A stretch of 64,000 bases of DNA from Alcaligenaceae bacterium (GCA_013416455.1 JACCES010000018.1:1-64000), one strand, 5' to 3'. Counted from the stretch's first letter, positions 44,331-52,830 are shown. Made by a program: numbers and translations. The notes: a model not told the origin generated them from the sequence alone.

Positions 44331-44621
44331 TCAGCGGCCGTCACGGCAGTCACCCGCATGACGCTGCGCATACTCGGGGTCGGAGGTGGCCTCGTAGCTG
44401 CGTGCATCGGCCCAGGAATCCAGATCGGCCACCGCGTACATGACGCGCCGGCCGAACTTGCGAAACGTCGGCCCACCGCCAATCACGCGCTGCTTTTCCA
44501 GCGTGCGTGGCGACAGGCGCAAGTATTGAGCGGCTTCGTCGTTGGTCAGGTAGCGCTGGGGCTGCGCGGGCGGGGTTGTCGTCGAGGGTACGGCGGCAGG
44601 CCGTAAGGGAGCGGGTCGCAT
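44331..44621 (-). CDS. excisionase-type helix-turn-helix protein
   Basis: A 96-residue protein with an HTH_17 domain: RYLTNDEAAQYLRLSPRTLE followed by KQRVIGGGPTFRKFGRRVMY and AVADLDSWADARSYEATSD. It resembles small regulators upstream of repA in Tn4371-like elements. The ATG at 44621 has GGAGG 8 bp upstream; an earlier ATG (44636) is less likely. It lies 26 bp upstream of repA on the same strand, so it may regulate replication. Confidence 0.85.
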   Translation of the reverse strand: MRPAPLRPAAVPSTTTPPAQPQRYLTNDEAAQYLRLSPRTLEKQRVIGGGPTFRKFGRRVMYAVADLDSWADARSYEATSDPEYAQRHAGDCRDGR

Positions 44622-44704
44622 GACATGAGCCTCCATCGTTCGGTATCGTCGGCAGCACCAGCGCTGCCGGATGGAGACAGTCTCAACAAAGCCGGGCAAG
44701 CTGC

Positions 44705-45487
44705 TCAGGGACGTTTTGCATGGGGTGCAGAACGTCCCTGTTCAAGCGGGGGAAGATGTGCCAGGCGGCGGTAGCCGCCGCGCATCAACGCCTCCCCCCG
44801 GCGAACCAGGCGACGCACGCGGGCGCGCAACGCGCCGTCGGCGTGCCAGTCGCCCTCGGTGACCTGCTCGAGAAACAGTCCTTGGGCCACGTCGCGCAAG
44901 GATGCGCCCGCCAGGGTCGCATCGAGCGCCTGCAAGGTGTGCAGTTCGAGCAAGGCGGACAAGGTCGGGCGCGGACGAACGACCGCGATGGGCACGGCGT
45001 CATCCGGCACGGCCGGTGGATAGTGGGTACGTAACGTAGGGCTGGCGCGGATGGCATAGACGTAGGCCATGCCGTCGTCCAGACCGGGCGCGATGGCCAG
45101 TTGCAGGCGGCAGCCCGGCCAACGCAGCCAGAGCACCAGGCGCTTGCCATCGTGAACGAGTTGCTTGGTGCCGGGGATGCCCCAGAGTCCAAAGAGAGCG
45201 GCATCGGGCAAGGGGTCGGCATCCGGGTATAGCTGGATGCCATCATGATCGGGAAACCAGACCGGATGCGCGTCACGCGCATCCAAGGCCGGATCTTCCA
45301 AAAGGCGCAAGCCCCAGTGATTGGCGGCGTGATTCCCCGCATCGGGCTGGGTATGGAAATCCTGCCAATCCTGCCGGTAATCGGGATGGCGGCGCAGGTA
45401 CTCCCAGGCCAAGGCTGGGCCATCAAGATGCAATACATACAGATACGCGGCGCTCGGATACCAGTGGTTGGTGGCTGTATCCGCCAT
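44705..45487 (-). CDS. DUF2285 / DUF6499-type regulator
   Basis: A 260-residue backbone protein. The N-terminus (NHWYPSAAYLYVLHLDGPAL then AWEYLRRHPDYRQDW) is a transcriptional-regulator-like domain, and the C-terminal DUF2285 part has RRLVRRGEALMRGGYRRLAH. Many elements of this family carry such a gene before repA. It probably binds DNA. An inverted repeat lies 58 bp upstream (45545-45593). Start at 45487 chosen by the family N-terminus. Confidence 0.82.
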   Translation of the reverse strand: MADTATNHWYPSAAYLYVLHLDGPALAWEYLRRHPDYRQDWQDFHTQPDAGNHAANHWGLRLLEDPALDARDAHPVWFPDHDGIQLYPDADPLPDAALFGLWGIPGTKQLVHDGKRLVLWLRWPGCRLQLAIAPGLDDGMAYVYAIRASPTLRTHYPPAVPDDAVPIAVVRPRPTLSALLELHTLQALDATLAGASLRDVAQGLFLEQVTEGDWHADGALRARVRRLVRRGEALMRGGYRRLAHLPPLEQGRSAPHAKRP

Positions 45488-45544
45488 GAGGCAAACCCTC
45501 CGAAGATCAGCGGGCGCATCGGCTGCGATAAAACGCACACAACG

Positions 45545-45593
45545 CAGTTTCAATGCGTTAAGATTTGACTACCAATCGCATAAAATGAAACTG
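45545..45593. promoter_or_regulatory. putative operator: inverted repeat upstream of the DUF2285 gene
   Basis: CAGTTTCA (45545-45552) and TGAAACTG (45586-45593) form a perfect 8-bp inverted repeat, with an inner ATGCG (45553-45557) / CGCAT (45577-45581) dyad. The rest of 45488-45853 holds no gene; the + strand ORF at 45624-45857 has no recognised domain. Confidence 0.5.
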
Positions 45594-45853
45594 AAAATAT
45601 CAAGTCCGATTGGGTCTTAACCATTGCGCGGTTTGTCCGAATACGGCGATGACACCGCTGCAATTTCAGTATGCAGCTCCAAAACCCTGCCGCATTTCGC
45701 GCAAAAGATCATGACTATTTACGTCCGGGCCGCTGCGGTTTTCTGCAAGGCTGCTGATTCAGACCCAACAGGTCTGAACTATGACGGAAATCGTCTCAAT
45801 GCGTCCTGTTTGGATGTGACGCGCTGCCGTCGCAATCGGTCCTTTCTCACCCG

Positions 45854-46204
45854 TTAATCGGTGATTGAGCCGTTTTCCTGTGCGAGACGAACGTATTCAG
45901 ACAGAGGCCGCACCGCCTGGAAATAGCGGTCGCGCATGACGGGCTGTTCGTGCGGCCCAACGATGGAGGCCAGAACAGAAAGCTGGATCGTACCGAGTTC
46001 CGGCATGCCCAGCCCCAGGTCGATCAGACCATAGGCCGTATCGCCATCTGCGGGGTCGAGCGCGACCAACAGCCAGGTCAGGTACGCGTCCGGCGTGAAC
46101 AACCTCACGACGGGCAAGGGGTCGAAGGGGTGGCCAGCAGCTTGGGCTAACCCATTGGCGAGCAGTTGCGCGCGTTCCTCGTCAGTGATGAGTGATCGGT
46201 TCAC
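45854..46204 (-). CDS. DUF2958 protein
   Basis: A 116-residue protein of the DUF2958 family, starting NRSLITDEERAQLLANGLAQ and containing PDAYLTWLLVALDPADGDTA and YGLIDLGLGMPELGTIQLSV. DUF2958 genes are common in conjugative elements and plasmids; function unknown. A GTG at 46204, preceded by GGAACCAAC, gives the family start; the longer frame to 46291 does not. It is divergent from the XRE gene. Confidence 0.8.
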   Translation of the reverse strand: MNRSLITDEERAQLLANGLAQAAGHPFDPLPVVRLFTPDAYLTWLLVALDPADGDTAYGLIDLGLGMPELGTIQLSVLASIVGPHEQPVMRDRYFQAVRPLSEYVRLAQENGSITD

Positions 46205-46371
46205 GTTGGTTCCGTCGAAACGTAAAGCCGCTGATCTGTATCCGTGGCTTTGTGCGCAAGCACGGAAGCGGTTCGTCGGGAATTCGGGCAAGCGTACAGG
46301 CGTAATGCCGGGTTTGTGCGAGTCAGGAAAAGCACGATTGCGGTTCTCCGGTCTTAAGGAAATCCAGAAAT

Positions 46372-46383
46372 ACGGATTTCCGT
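46372..46383. promoter_or_regulatory. putative XRE operator (ACGGATTTCCGT dyad)
   Basis: ACGGA-TT-TCCGT is a perfect dyad between divergent DUF2958 and XRE genes, about 85 bp upstream of the XRE start; the flanks AATA/TATT extend it imperfectly. XRE regulators commonly bind such sites at their own promoters. Confidence 0.4.
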
Positions 46384-46468
46384 TATTACACAGGAAGAAG
46401 AGGAAAGTTGGATGAATGAGTTAAAGATAACGTGGTTTTAATTGTGCCTCCGAACGACGCTTGTGTCT

Positions 46469-46759
46469 ATGAGCAAGCGTCCCATCCAGCGCGGCCGCCC
46501 CTTGGGCGCCACCACCTTCGATGCCGAATTGGCGCAAGCCTTCGGCATGGCGGTGCGCGCGCTGCGCACGGAACGCGGCATCGCCCAGGAAACCCTGGCA
46601 AATATGGCCGTCATCGAGCGCTCCCACCTGGGCAAGATCGAGCGCGGCGAGCACGCGCCCACGCTATCGGTCATCTTCAAGATCGCCGGCGCGCTGGAAT
46701 GCAGCACGGCCATGCTGATGACCGCGACAGAAAACCAGCTTACCGCAGATAAGGTCTAG
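46469..46759 (+). CDS. XRE-family helix-turn-helix regulator
   Basis: A 96-residue HTH_3 protein: AQAFGMAVRALRTERGIAQE then TLANMAVIERSHLGKIERGE, HAPTLSVIFKIAGALECSTA. It is a probable repressor. The ATG at 46469 (MSKRPIQRGRP) is chosen over a GTG at 46442. It is 129 bp upstream of the RhuM-Fic gene on the same strand and could control it; whether it serves as the antitoxin is unknown. Confidence 0.85.
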   Translation: MSKRPIQRGRPLGATTFDAELAQAFGMAVRALRTERGIAQETLANMAVIERSHLGKIERGEHAPTLSVIFKIAGALECSTAMLMTATENQLTADKV

Positions 46760-46888
46760 CGCGGCTACGCCGCAATAGGCCGTTGGGAGGCATGCACCCC
46801 GCCAAAAGGCTGGCCGACGATCAGCGGTATCGAGAAGCAGCCCCGTCATCGTGGTCAACGAGGTCGATAGACACGGTAAGATGCTCAG

Positions 46889-47899
46889 ATGCTCCGCTCT
46901 CAGATCTCCCTCTACCAGTCCGCCGATGGTCAGATTCAGTTGAATGTTTCGCTGGATCAAGACACCGTGTGGCTGACGCAACGGCAAATGGCAACGCTGT
47001 TTGATACGTCCACCGATAACATCAGCCTGCACCTGAAAAACGTCTATGGCGAAGCGGAATTGGACGAATCCGCAACTACCGAGGATTTCTCGGTAGTTCA
47101 AGAAGAAGGCACACGCCAAGTGCGGCGACGGATCAAACACTACAATCTGGATGCTGTCATTTCCGTGGGCTATCGGGTCAGTTCAGCGCGTGCAACGCAA
47201 TTCCGCCAATGGGCCACCCACACGCTGAAGCAGCACCTGATCGACGGCTACACGCTCAATCAGCGCCGCCTGCAAGAGCGCAACATAGAGTTTGAACATG
47301 CCATCGAACTGCTGTCACGCACGCTGTCCAATCAGCAATTGGTCACGGGCGATGGCCAAGCGGTATTGAGCGTCATTCAAGATTACGCGCGTAGTTGGAG
47401 CCTGCTGCAAGGCTACGACGAACAAAACCTGGGCGAACAGAACGCCCGGCAAGCCGATATGCGGGCGCTGGCGCTGGATGACGTGCTAACCGCCATCGCA
47501 CAATTGAAGGCCGAACTGATTGCCAAGGGTGAAGCTACAGAACTCTTCGGCCAAGTGCGCGGCGACGGGCTGGCATCGAGTATCGCGACGATCGAACAGG
47601 GTTTTGGTGAAGAACTGTTCTACCCCAACGTAGCCAGTCGGGCTGCGCATCTGCTGTATTTCGTCATCAAGAACCACCCGCTGGCTGATGGCAACAAGCG
47701 CACGGGAGCCTTTCTGTTCCTGTGGTATCTGCGGCTGAACCAACACTTGCTGGCGCGCCCGGTCGATCAGCTCGTTAACGACAACACGCTGGTCGCCTTG
47801 GCATTACTGGTGGCGGAAAGCCTGCCGCCACAAAAAGAACTCATGGTGCGGCTCATCGAACACTTCGTGCTACTGAAGGCCGACATCCCCGCATCGTGA
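46889..47899 (+). CDS. RhuM-Fic/DOC fusion protein (putative AMP-transferase toxin)
   Basis: A 336-residue two-domain protein. The N-terminal RhuM part includes SLDQDTVWLTQRQMATLFDT, HYNLDAVISVGYRVSSARAT and QFRQWATHTLKQHLIDGYTL. The C-terminal Fic domain has the active motif NHPLADGNKRTGAFLFLWYL with catalytic His, preceded by LFYPNVASRAAHLLYFVIK. Fic enzymes modify target proteins with AMP. An inhibitory Glu helix is not obvious. The XRE gene upstream may be a partner. The ATG at 46889 fits the RhuM start. Confidence 0.88.
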   Translation: MLRSQISLYQSADGQIQLNVSLDQDTVWLTQRQMATLFDTSTDNISLHLKNVYGEAELDESATTEDFSVVQEEGTRQVRRRIKHYNLDAVISVGYRVSSARATQFRQWATHTLKQHLIDGYTLNQRRLQERNIEFEHAIELLSRTLSNQQLVTGDGQAVLSVIQDYARSWSLLQGYDEQNLGEQNARQADMRALALDDVLTAIAQLKAELIAKGEATELFGQVRGDGLASSIATIEQGFGEELFYPNVASRAAHLLYFVIKNHPLADGNKRTGAFLFLWYLRLNQHLLARPVDQLVNDNTLVALALLVAESLPPQKELMVRLIEHFVLLKADIPAS

Positions 47900-47938
47900 A
47901 TGGGTGGTACGCCCCGCCCAAAGGCGGGGCTGCGAGGA

Positions 47939-48250
47939 TTAAGCCGCTTGCGGCTTGCGCGACCACAGCAGGTCGTGCGTGCTGGCCTCGTTTTCGATCA
48001 GGCGAGCATAGACCGTCGCCGGGAACGAGGGGTCATCCACGGTCACGGACAGGTATTCGCGCCCGGCTTCGCTGGTTTTTCGCCACGCTGCGCCGACGTC
48101 GTTGCCCGCCGCCTGCAGGCGGTAGTCGGGGGCTTTGTCGTTCTCGCCCTTGTCGTTGGGTACCAGCTTGACCTTGACGTTGAGCGTCAGGGTGCGCAGT
48201 GTGCCGGTGTAGCCGTCTTTGTCTGCGGTGAAGGTGCCGATGTTAGCCAC
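47939..48250 (-). CDS. DUF736 protein
   Basis: A 103-residue DUF736 protein: ANIGTFTADKDGYTGTLRTL then TLNVKVKLVPNDKGENDKAP, DYRLQAAGNDVGAAWRKTSE and AGREYLSVTVDDPSFPATVY. The family is widespread in conjugative elements; structures suggest a nucleic-acid binding role but that is not settled. The GTG at 48250 follows AAAGGAG with good spacing. Complete. Confidence 0.88.
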   Translation of the reverse strand: MANIGTFTADKDGYTGTLRTLTLNVKVKLVPNDKGENDKAPDYRLQAAGNDVGAAWRKTSEAGREYLSVTVDDPSFPATVYARLIENEASTHDLLWSRKPQAA

Positions 48251-48892
48251 GGTAATTCTCCTTTCAGGGGTATCAAGGTCGCGCCAGTGCGTCCTTGTTG
48301 TGATTCGGCCGGCGGGGGTGGGCGGGCCGCACCGCGCCAGCGGCCGTAACAACGTGAAGGGCCGGGAGGCACAAAGAATTTGCCGCGCGAGGAAGCCGCC
48401 CCCGGCGGCGGGGAAATTGTTTGTGCTGGACGGTTGCGGCCAATAGCCCGAAGGCGCAGCCGTCCCCAGCCAGGATTCACGACAAGACAAGGACGTACAG
48501 GCCGATCGTCCTGTAAAGGAGACATGGTTGACTCGGTGCTTCGCATGGCTGCTTCACCGGTATGTGCGCTGATGCTGGCAAGGTTTAGCCTCCCATTGCA
48601 AGGTGACAAAGCACCCGCTGCCTGCGGCGCTGAATAGAAATCGAAAGCGTGGCGTGGCAATCCCATAAGCAGGCCGGGCGATCTGTCAGTGAACCGTCCC
48701 TCGTGACCTCCAAAATAAGGTGCTGCCAGCATCGTGGACGGCACGCTTGCGTGCAACCCGCCGCAGCAAGTCGTGGCGTAGTGTTACTGCGCGCCGTCTT
48801 TTGGCGGGGTACTGTTTATTGCAAGCAAAGCGCGCAGCGCCGACAAGCGCGAAGAAGTGCGGGGCGAAATGCCCCGCACTGTTGTCAGGGCT
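48251..48892. other. 642-bp region without a convincing gene
   Basis: This GC-rich stretch between DUF736 and radC shows several weak ORFs. A possible 37-codon ORF starts at 48523 (AAAGGAGAC before ATG) and ends at 48637, but the Shine-Dalgarno spacing is short and no family is evident. No strong hairpin or repeat was seen. Confidence 0.4.
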
Positions 48893-49420
48893 TTACACCT
48901 GCCCCCGCTCGGCCAGCGAGGTCGTGCTTGCCGCCGTCACGATGACATGATCGAGAAGCCGTACATCTATCAGCGCCAGCGCGTTTTTTAGATGTCTGGT
49001 CAGATTCAGGTCGGCCACGCTTGGCTCGGTGGAACCCGAAGGATGGTTATGGGCCATGATAAGCGCGGCCGCGTTCAGGCGTAGCGCCGTTTTCACGATC
49101 TCGCGCGGATAAACGCTGGCCTGATTCAATGTGCCCGACCCGTGCTCAATATAGCGAATCGGCTTGAAACGCGAATCCAGATAAAGGAAGGCGGCGCACT
49201 CATGCCCCAACCCAGCTAGCTTGGCCTGAAAAAATTGCTTCACTTTGGTCGGTTGATCGACCGGCGAAGATGTGGAAACCAGACTTTCCGCCGCCATGCG
49301 GCCAGCCGCCAGAATCTGCTCGTCGCTGGCCAGCTTGTAGCGGCCCCTGGGGCTGCGCACATACAGGGCGCATGTCTCGTCCATGTTGTCATAGCTCAGC
49401 GCCGCGATGTTGTTGTCCAT
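48893..49420 (-). CDS. radC: RadC-like JAB/MPN domain protein
   Basis: A 175-residue RadC-family protein. The JAMM zinc motif is AALIMAHNHPSGSTEPSVAD, with upstream CAAFLYLDSRFKPIRYIEHG typical of plasmid-borne RadC proteins. Its N-terminus lacks the helix-hairpin-helix of chromosomal RadC. Such mobile RadC genes may be metalloproteases or anti-restriction related, which is unproven. Complete. Confidence 0.88.
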   Translation of the reverse strand: MDNNIAALSYDNMDETCALYVRSPRGRYKLASDEQILAAGRMAAESLVSTSSPVDQPTKVKQFFQAKLAGLGHECAAFLYLDSRFKPIRYIEHGSGTLNQASVYPREIVKTALRLNAAALIMAHNHPSGSTEPSVADLNLTRHLKNALALIDVRLLDHVIVTAASTTSLAERGQV

Positions 49421-49760
49421 GATGCTCTCCAGTGTTCAGGGCGGGATTGCCCGGAACCCGAAGGGCATGGCGCAGCGCAGGTTTCAAGGGTCGAGGACGG
49501 CCAGCGGCCGCAAGCGGCGCCCACAGCGACGCGCCGCCCTTGAAAACAAGAACGTGCATGACACAATGACCGGAAGCAAGACAGCCCCCAGTGCCGCTTG
49601 ATTTTTTGTTAGGAGCCTCCGTCTGAAAGGCGGCTGTATCTCATTGGTTGCCCGCAGTACTATCAGCAAACGTGAATGCGCGGCGCCCAGGCGCAAAGGC
49701 GTGAGCAACTGCCTTGCAAGCCAAGCGAGCGGACTTGATTTATCGATAGCCACTTCACCA
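49421..49760. other. region between radC and arsR without a convincing gene
   Basis: About 340 bp. The ORF at 49484-49753 (-) shows no conserved domain and lies on the strand opposite to the ars operon. It may be a junction where the ars cargo was inserted; the left border cannot be placed precisely. Confidence 0.35.
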
Positions 49761-49761
49761 T

Positions 49762-49790
49762 TAATTCAATAATCGTTGTATTATTAAACA
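49762..49790 (+). promoter_or_regulatory. putative ArsR operator/promoter
   Basis: The AT-rich sequence just before arsR contains AATAATCGTTGTATTATT, an imperfect dyad (AATAAT/ATTATT) in a setting of TTCA...TGAA arms, as in ArsR-SmtB operators. It lies 5-30 bp upstream of the arsR ATG, so the repressor would block its own operon. Confidence 0.6.
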
Positions 49791-50129
49791 ATGAATGAAG
49801 CCCAAATTGTTTCCGCCCTCAGTGCCTTGGCCCATGTCCAGCGCCTGCGCGTGTTCCGCGCCCTGGTCCTCGCTGGTCCCGACGGGCTGACGCCCAGCGT
49901 CATGGCTGAGCAACTCGACGTGGCCCGCAGCGCGCTGTCCTTCCATCTGAAGGAATTGACCCATGCCAGCCTCATCACCGTTGAGCAGCAGGGCCGCAAC
50001 CTGATCTACCGCGCCGACTTTTCGCAGATGAATGTGCTGCTCGGTTACCTGACTGAGCACTGTTGCCGGGGCGGCACCTGCGAAGTCACCGCATCCCCCG
50101 ATTTCTCCCGCTCCTGCACTTCCTGCTGA
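49791..50129 (+). CDS. arsR: arsenic-responsive repressor ArsR
   Basis: A 112-residue ArsR/SmtB repressor. The winged helix runs LAHVQRLRVFRALVLAGPDG then PSVMAEQLDVARSALSFHLK and ELTHASLITVEQQGRNLIYR. Arsenite-binding cysteines lie after the DNA-binding domain: TEHCCRGGTCEV near the C-terminus, plus SCTSC at the end. This C-terminal type differs from the E. coli type with CXC in helix 3. It controls the arsR-arsI-acr3-arsC operon. Confidence 0.92.
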   Translation: MNEAQIVSALSALAHVQRLRVFRALVLAGPDGLTPSVMAEQLDVARSALSFHLKELTHASLITVEQQGRNLIYRADFSQMNVLLGYLTEHCCRGGTCEVTASPDFSRSCTSC

Positions 50130-50141
50130 AAGGACTCCGCC

Positions 50142-50585
50142 ATGAAACGCTTTCACGTCCACCTGCACGTCGATGACCTGAACCGCAGCATCGGCTTCTA
50201 TTCTCAACTATTCGCCGCGCAGCCGGCCCGCGTCGAAGCTGATTACGCAAAATGGATGCTCCAAGACCCACCGGTGAACTTCGCCATCTCCACGCGCGGC
50301 AGCAAGCCGGGTATCGACCACCTGGGCATCCAAACCGATGATGCTCAGGAACTGGCCGCACTCAAGGCCCGCGCCGAAGCGGCCGATATGACACTGCTGG
50401 ATGAGGGCGCCACAACCTGTTGTTATGCGCGCATTGAGAAGCACTGGGTCACCGATCCGCAGGGCGTAGCCTGGGAGCATTTCCACACACTGGGCAATAT
50501 TCCGGTCTTCAACGAAACACCGCACCCCGCATCTGCTGCCACCTCGGCGTGCTGCTCGGATTCCTCCCGCACTTCTTGCTGCTGA
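50142..50585 (+). CDS. arsI: ArsI-like vicinal-oxygen-chelate protein (putative C-As lyase)
   Basis: A 147-residue VOC-fold dioxygenase-like protein: FHVHLHVDDLNRSIGFYSQL, PGIDHLGIQTDDAQELAALK, then EGATTCCYARIEKHWVTDPQ and GVAWEHFHTLGNIPVF. The vicinal Cys pair with the following Lys (TCCYARIEK) and the Fe ligands His/His/Glu match ArsI, which cleaves trivalent organoarsenicals. A Cys-rich tail (CCSDSSRTSCC) extends it. It could also be a CadI-like protein. The start lies 12 bp after arsR. Confidence 0.8.
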   Translation: MKRFHVHLHVDDLNRSIGFYSQLFAAQPARVEADYAKWMLQDPPVNFAISTRGSKPGIDHLGIQTDDAQELAALKARAEAADMTLLDEGATTCCYARIEKHWVTDPQGVAWEHFHTLGNIPVFNETPHPASAATSACCSDSSRTSCC

Positions 50586-50598
50586 CGCGAAGCTACCC

Positions 50599-51681
50599 AT
50601 GACCCAAGCCACCACGGCTGGCCGTGCGCCAGCCATCCCCGCCATAAGCGTCTTCGAGCGCTTCCTGACTGTCTGGGTGCTACTGTGCATCGTCGTCGGC
50701 ATTGCCCTGGGGCAATTCGCACCCGGTGTGTTCCAGGCCATCGGCCGCATGGAGATCGCCCAGGTTAATTTGCCCGTGGGTCTGTTGATCTGGGTCATGA
50801 TCATTCCGATGCTGCTCAAGGTGGACTTCGGTGCCCTGGGCCAGGTCAGGCAGCATTGGCGTGGCATCGGCGTGACGCTGTTCGTGAACTGGGCGGTCAA
50901 GCCGTTCTCGATGGCTCTGCTGGCCTGGATTTTCATCCGCCAGGTCTTCGCGCAGTGGCTCCCCGCCGACCAGCTCGACAGCTATGTTGCCGGCCTGATC
51001 CTGCTCGCCGCTGCGCCCTGCACGGCGATGGTCTTTGTCTGGAGCAGGCTGACCGGGGGCGATCCGGTGTTCACGCTGTCGCAGGTAGCCTTGAACGACA
51101 CCATCATGGTGTTCGCTTTCGCACCCATCGTCGGCCTGCTGCTGGGCCTGTCGGCTATTACGGTACCGTGGGACACGCTGCTGGTGTCCGTGGCGCTCTA
51201 TATCATCGTGCCGGTGATCCTGGCCCAGCTCTGGCGCCGCGCGCTGCTGCGTCGAAGCCCGGCCGCGTTCGAGGCCGCGCTGGCGCGCATCGGGCCGTTG
51301 TCCATCGCGGCGCTGCTGTTCACGCTGATACTGTTGTTCGCCTTTCAGGGGCAGGCCATCCTGCAACAGCCGCTGGTGATCGCCATGCTGGCCGTGCCGA
51401 TCCTGATCCAGGTGTTCTTCAACTCCGGGCTGGCTTACTGGCTCAACCGCCGGCTGGGCGAGCGGCACAGCATCGCCTGCCCCTCGGCGCTGATCGGCGC
51501 GAGCAACTTCTTCGAGCTGGCCGTGGCTGCCGCCATCAGCCTGTTCGGCTTCCAGTCCGGCGCTGCGCTGGCTACCGTAGTCGGTGTGTTGATTGAGGTG
51601 CCCGTGATGCTATTGGTCGTGCGCGTGGTCAACCGCTCTCGCGACTGGTACGAGTGCACCCCGAAACCCCTCACCCGATAA
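50599..51681 (+). CDS. acr3: arsenite efflux permease ACR3
   Basis: A 360-residue arsenite transporter with about ten membrane helices. ACR3 features are LPVGLLIWVMIIPMLLKVDF, LLAAAPCTAMVFVWSRLTGG containing the essential Cys, and LIGASNFFELAVAAAISLFG. It pumps As(III) or Sb(III) out of the cytosol. The start is 13 bp after arsI. Complete. Confidence 0.93.
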   Translation: MTQATTAGRAPAIPAISVFERFLTVWVLLCIVVGIALGQFAPGVFQAIGRMEIAQVNLPVGLLIWVMIIPMLLKVDFGALGQVRQHWRGIGVTLFVNWAVKPFSMALLAWIFIRQVFAQWLPADQLDSYVAGLILLAAAPCTAMVFVWSRLTGGDPVFTLSQVALNDTIMVFAFAPIVGLLLGLSAITVPWDTLLVSVALYIIVPVILAQLWRRALLRRSPAAFEAALARIGPLSIAALLFTLILLFAFQGQAILQQPLVIAMLAVPILIQVFFNSGLAYWLNRRLGERHSIACPSALIGASNFFELAVAAAISLFGFQSGAALATVVGVLIEVPVMLLVVRVVNRSRDWYECTPKPLTR

Positions 51682-51694
51682 CCAGAGCATCTCA

Positions 51695-52132
51695 ATGAGC
51701 GCCATTACGATCTATCACAACCCCGCCTGCGGCACGTCGCGCAACGTGCTCGCCATGATCCGCAACAGCGGCGAGGAACCCACGGTCATCGAGTACCTGA
51801 AGACGCCGCCCGACCGTGCGACACTGGTCAAGCTGCTGGCCGATGCGGGCCTGAGCGTACGCGAAGTGCTGCGCGAGAAGGGGACGCCCTATGCGGAACT
51901 CGATCTGGGCGACGCTAAATGGACGGATGAGCAGTTGCTTGATTTCATCGAACAACACCCCATCCTCATCAACCGGCCCATTGTTGTCACGCCATTGGGC
52001 ACGCGCCTGTGCCGGCCCTCGGAAGCCGTGCTGGACATCCTGCCGCAGCGCGATGCCTTCAGCAAGGAAGGTCACGCACGGTCTCAAGAGGCACCGAGGG
52101 ATGACGGGCTATATGCTAACGACCAACCCTGA
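51695..52132 (+). CDS. arsC: glutaredoxin-dependent arsenate reductase ArsC
   Basis: A 145-residue ArsC. The active site is ITIYHNPACGTSRNVLAMIR with catalytic Cys12, then IEYLKTPPDRATLVKLLADA, HPILINRPIVVTPLGTRLCR containing the Arg residues that bind arsenate. It reduces As(V) to As(III), which ACR3 expels. It starts 13 bp after acr3 and closes the operon. Confidence 0.93.
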   Translation: MSAITIYHNPACGTSRNVLAMIRNSGEEPTVIEYLKTPPDRATLVKLLADAGLSVREVLREKGTPYAELDLGDAKWTDEQLLDFIEQHPILINRPIVVTPLGTRLCRPSEAVLDILPQRDAFSKEGHARSQEAPRDDGLYANDQP

Positions 52133-52499
52133 ACCCTGACAGGTCCAGGCGTGACGGCACGGCCGAACACGCACCTCAAAGATACAAGGGATGGACACCG
52201 AATGGCCGTAACGACAAGGTTGGCACGGGGCGCTGTCCGACAGCCCTGAGACGCTTGCGCCGACACGCTCAGCTTTATCCACAGATTCTGTGAGCAAGCC
52301 TGTGCATAATCCGTGAAGTTTTTATGACACGCCTTGTTTTCTGCGCCCTGCGGCTAAATGGGACGGGGTTTAGCCAAGGTGGCGGTGCTACCCACCTTGA
52401 GGTTTGATCAACCAGCGTGAGTGTTTGGACACATGCACAGATCGTCAAGCAGTGCGAGAAAGCACCGCAAACAGCCATCGCTCTGTCCCTGACTGGATG

Positions 52500-52830
52500 A
52501 TGTGATGGCTGTTTGTGACTCACGCCTTTGGGCGTGACACACTGGGCCAGCCCGATGGCTGCGTCCGGCTTATGCGCCTTTGGGGTTGGCACCGGGCGCG
52601 ACAATGCAGCGCCCGGATTTTGACCATTGGCCCCAAGGCGTCAGCGCGTTGGGGCCAATGCTGATTGAATCCCGCCGCGCCCCGGCTGTATCGGGGCGCG
52701 GCGGGTCGGCTTGTGCGGCCTTCGATGGGCCGACAAGCCGCCCGGCGTCCGCAAAAACCACTTACCGGATTTACTTTCCACCAGTGAAAAATGTCCTGGC
52801 CGAAGCCAGGACATAGACCTACGGTGAGGA
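52500..52830. repeat. cluster of strong hairpins between arsC and parB
   Basis: Stems in order: TCACGCC/GGCGTGA around TTTG (about 52520-52538); CATTGGCCCCAA 52625-52636 with complement 52649-52660; CCCGCCGCGCCCCG 52671-52684 with 52692-52705; CGGCTTGT 52707-52714 with 52733-52740, enclosing a CGGCC/GGCCG stem; ATGTCCTGGC 52791-52800 with 52805-52814 around CGAA. The last could terminate parB transcription. The rest of 52133-52499 shows nothing clear. Confidence 0.75.

Noticed and set aside
45624-45857. 77-residue ORF (+) near DUF2958
   Set aside because: It has no recognisable domain and no matching homologous motif, and it lies convergent to DUF2958 with a small overlap.
48523-48637. 37-codon ORF preceded by AAAGGAG
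   Set aside because: The ribosome site is only two bases from the ATG, the peptide has no family and there is no coding neighbour; kept only as a remark.
49484-49753. 89-residue ORF (-) upstream of arsR
   Set aside because: No domain is recognisable and it lies opposite to the ars operon promoter.
52625-52814. Hairpins considered as integron attC sites or a retron msr-msd
   Set aside because: No integron integrase and no reverse transcriptase lie nearby, and the paired arms lack the attC core site pattern.
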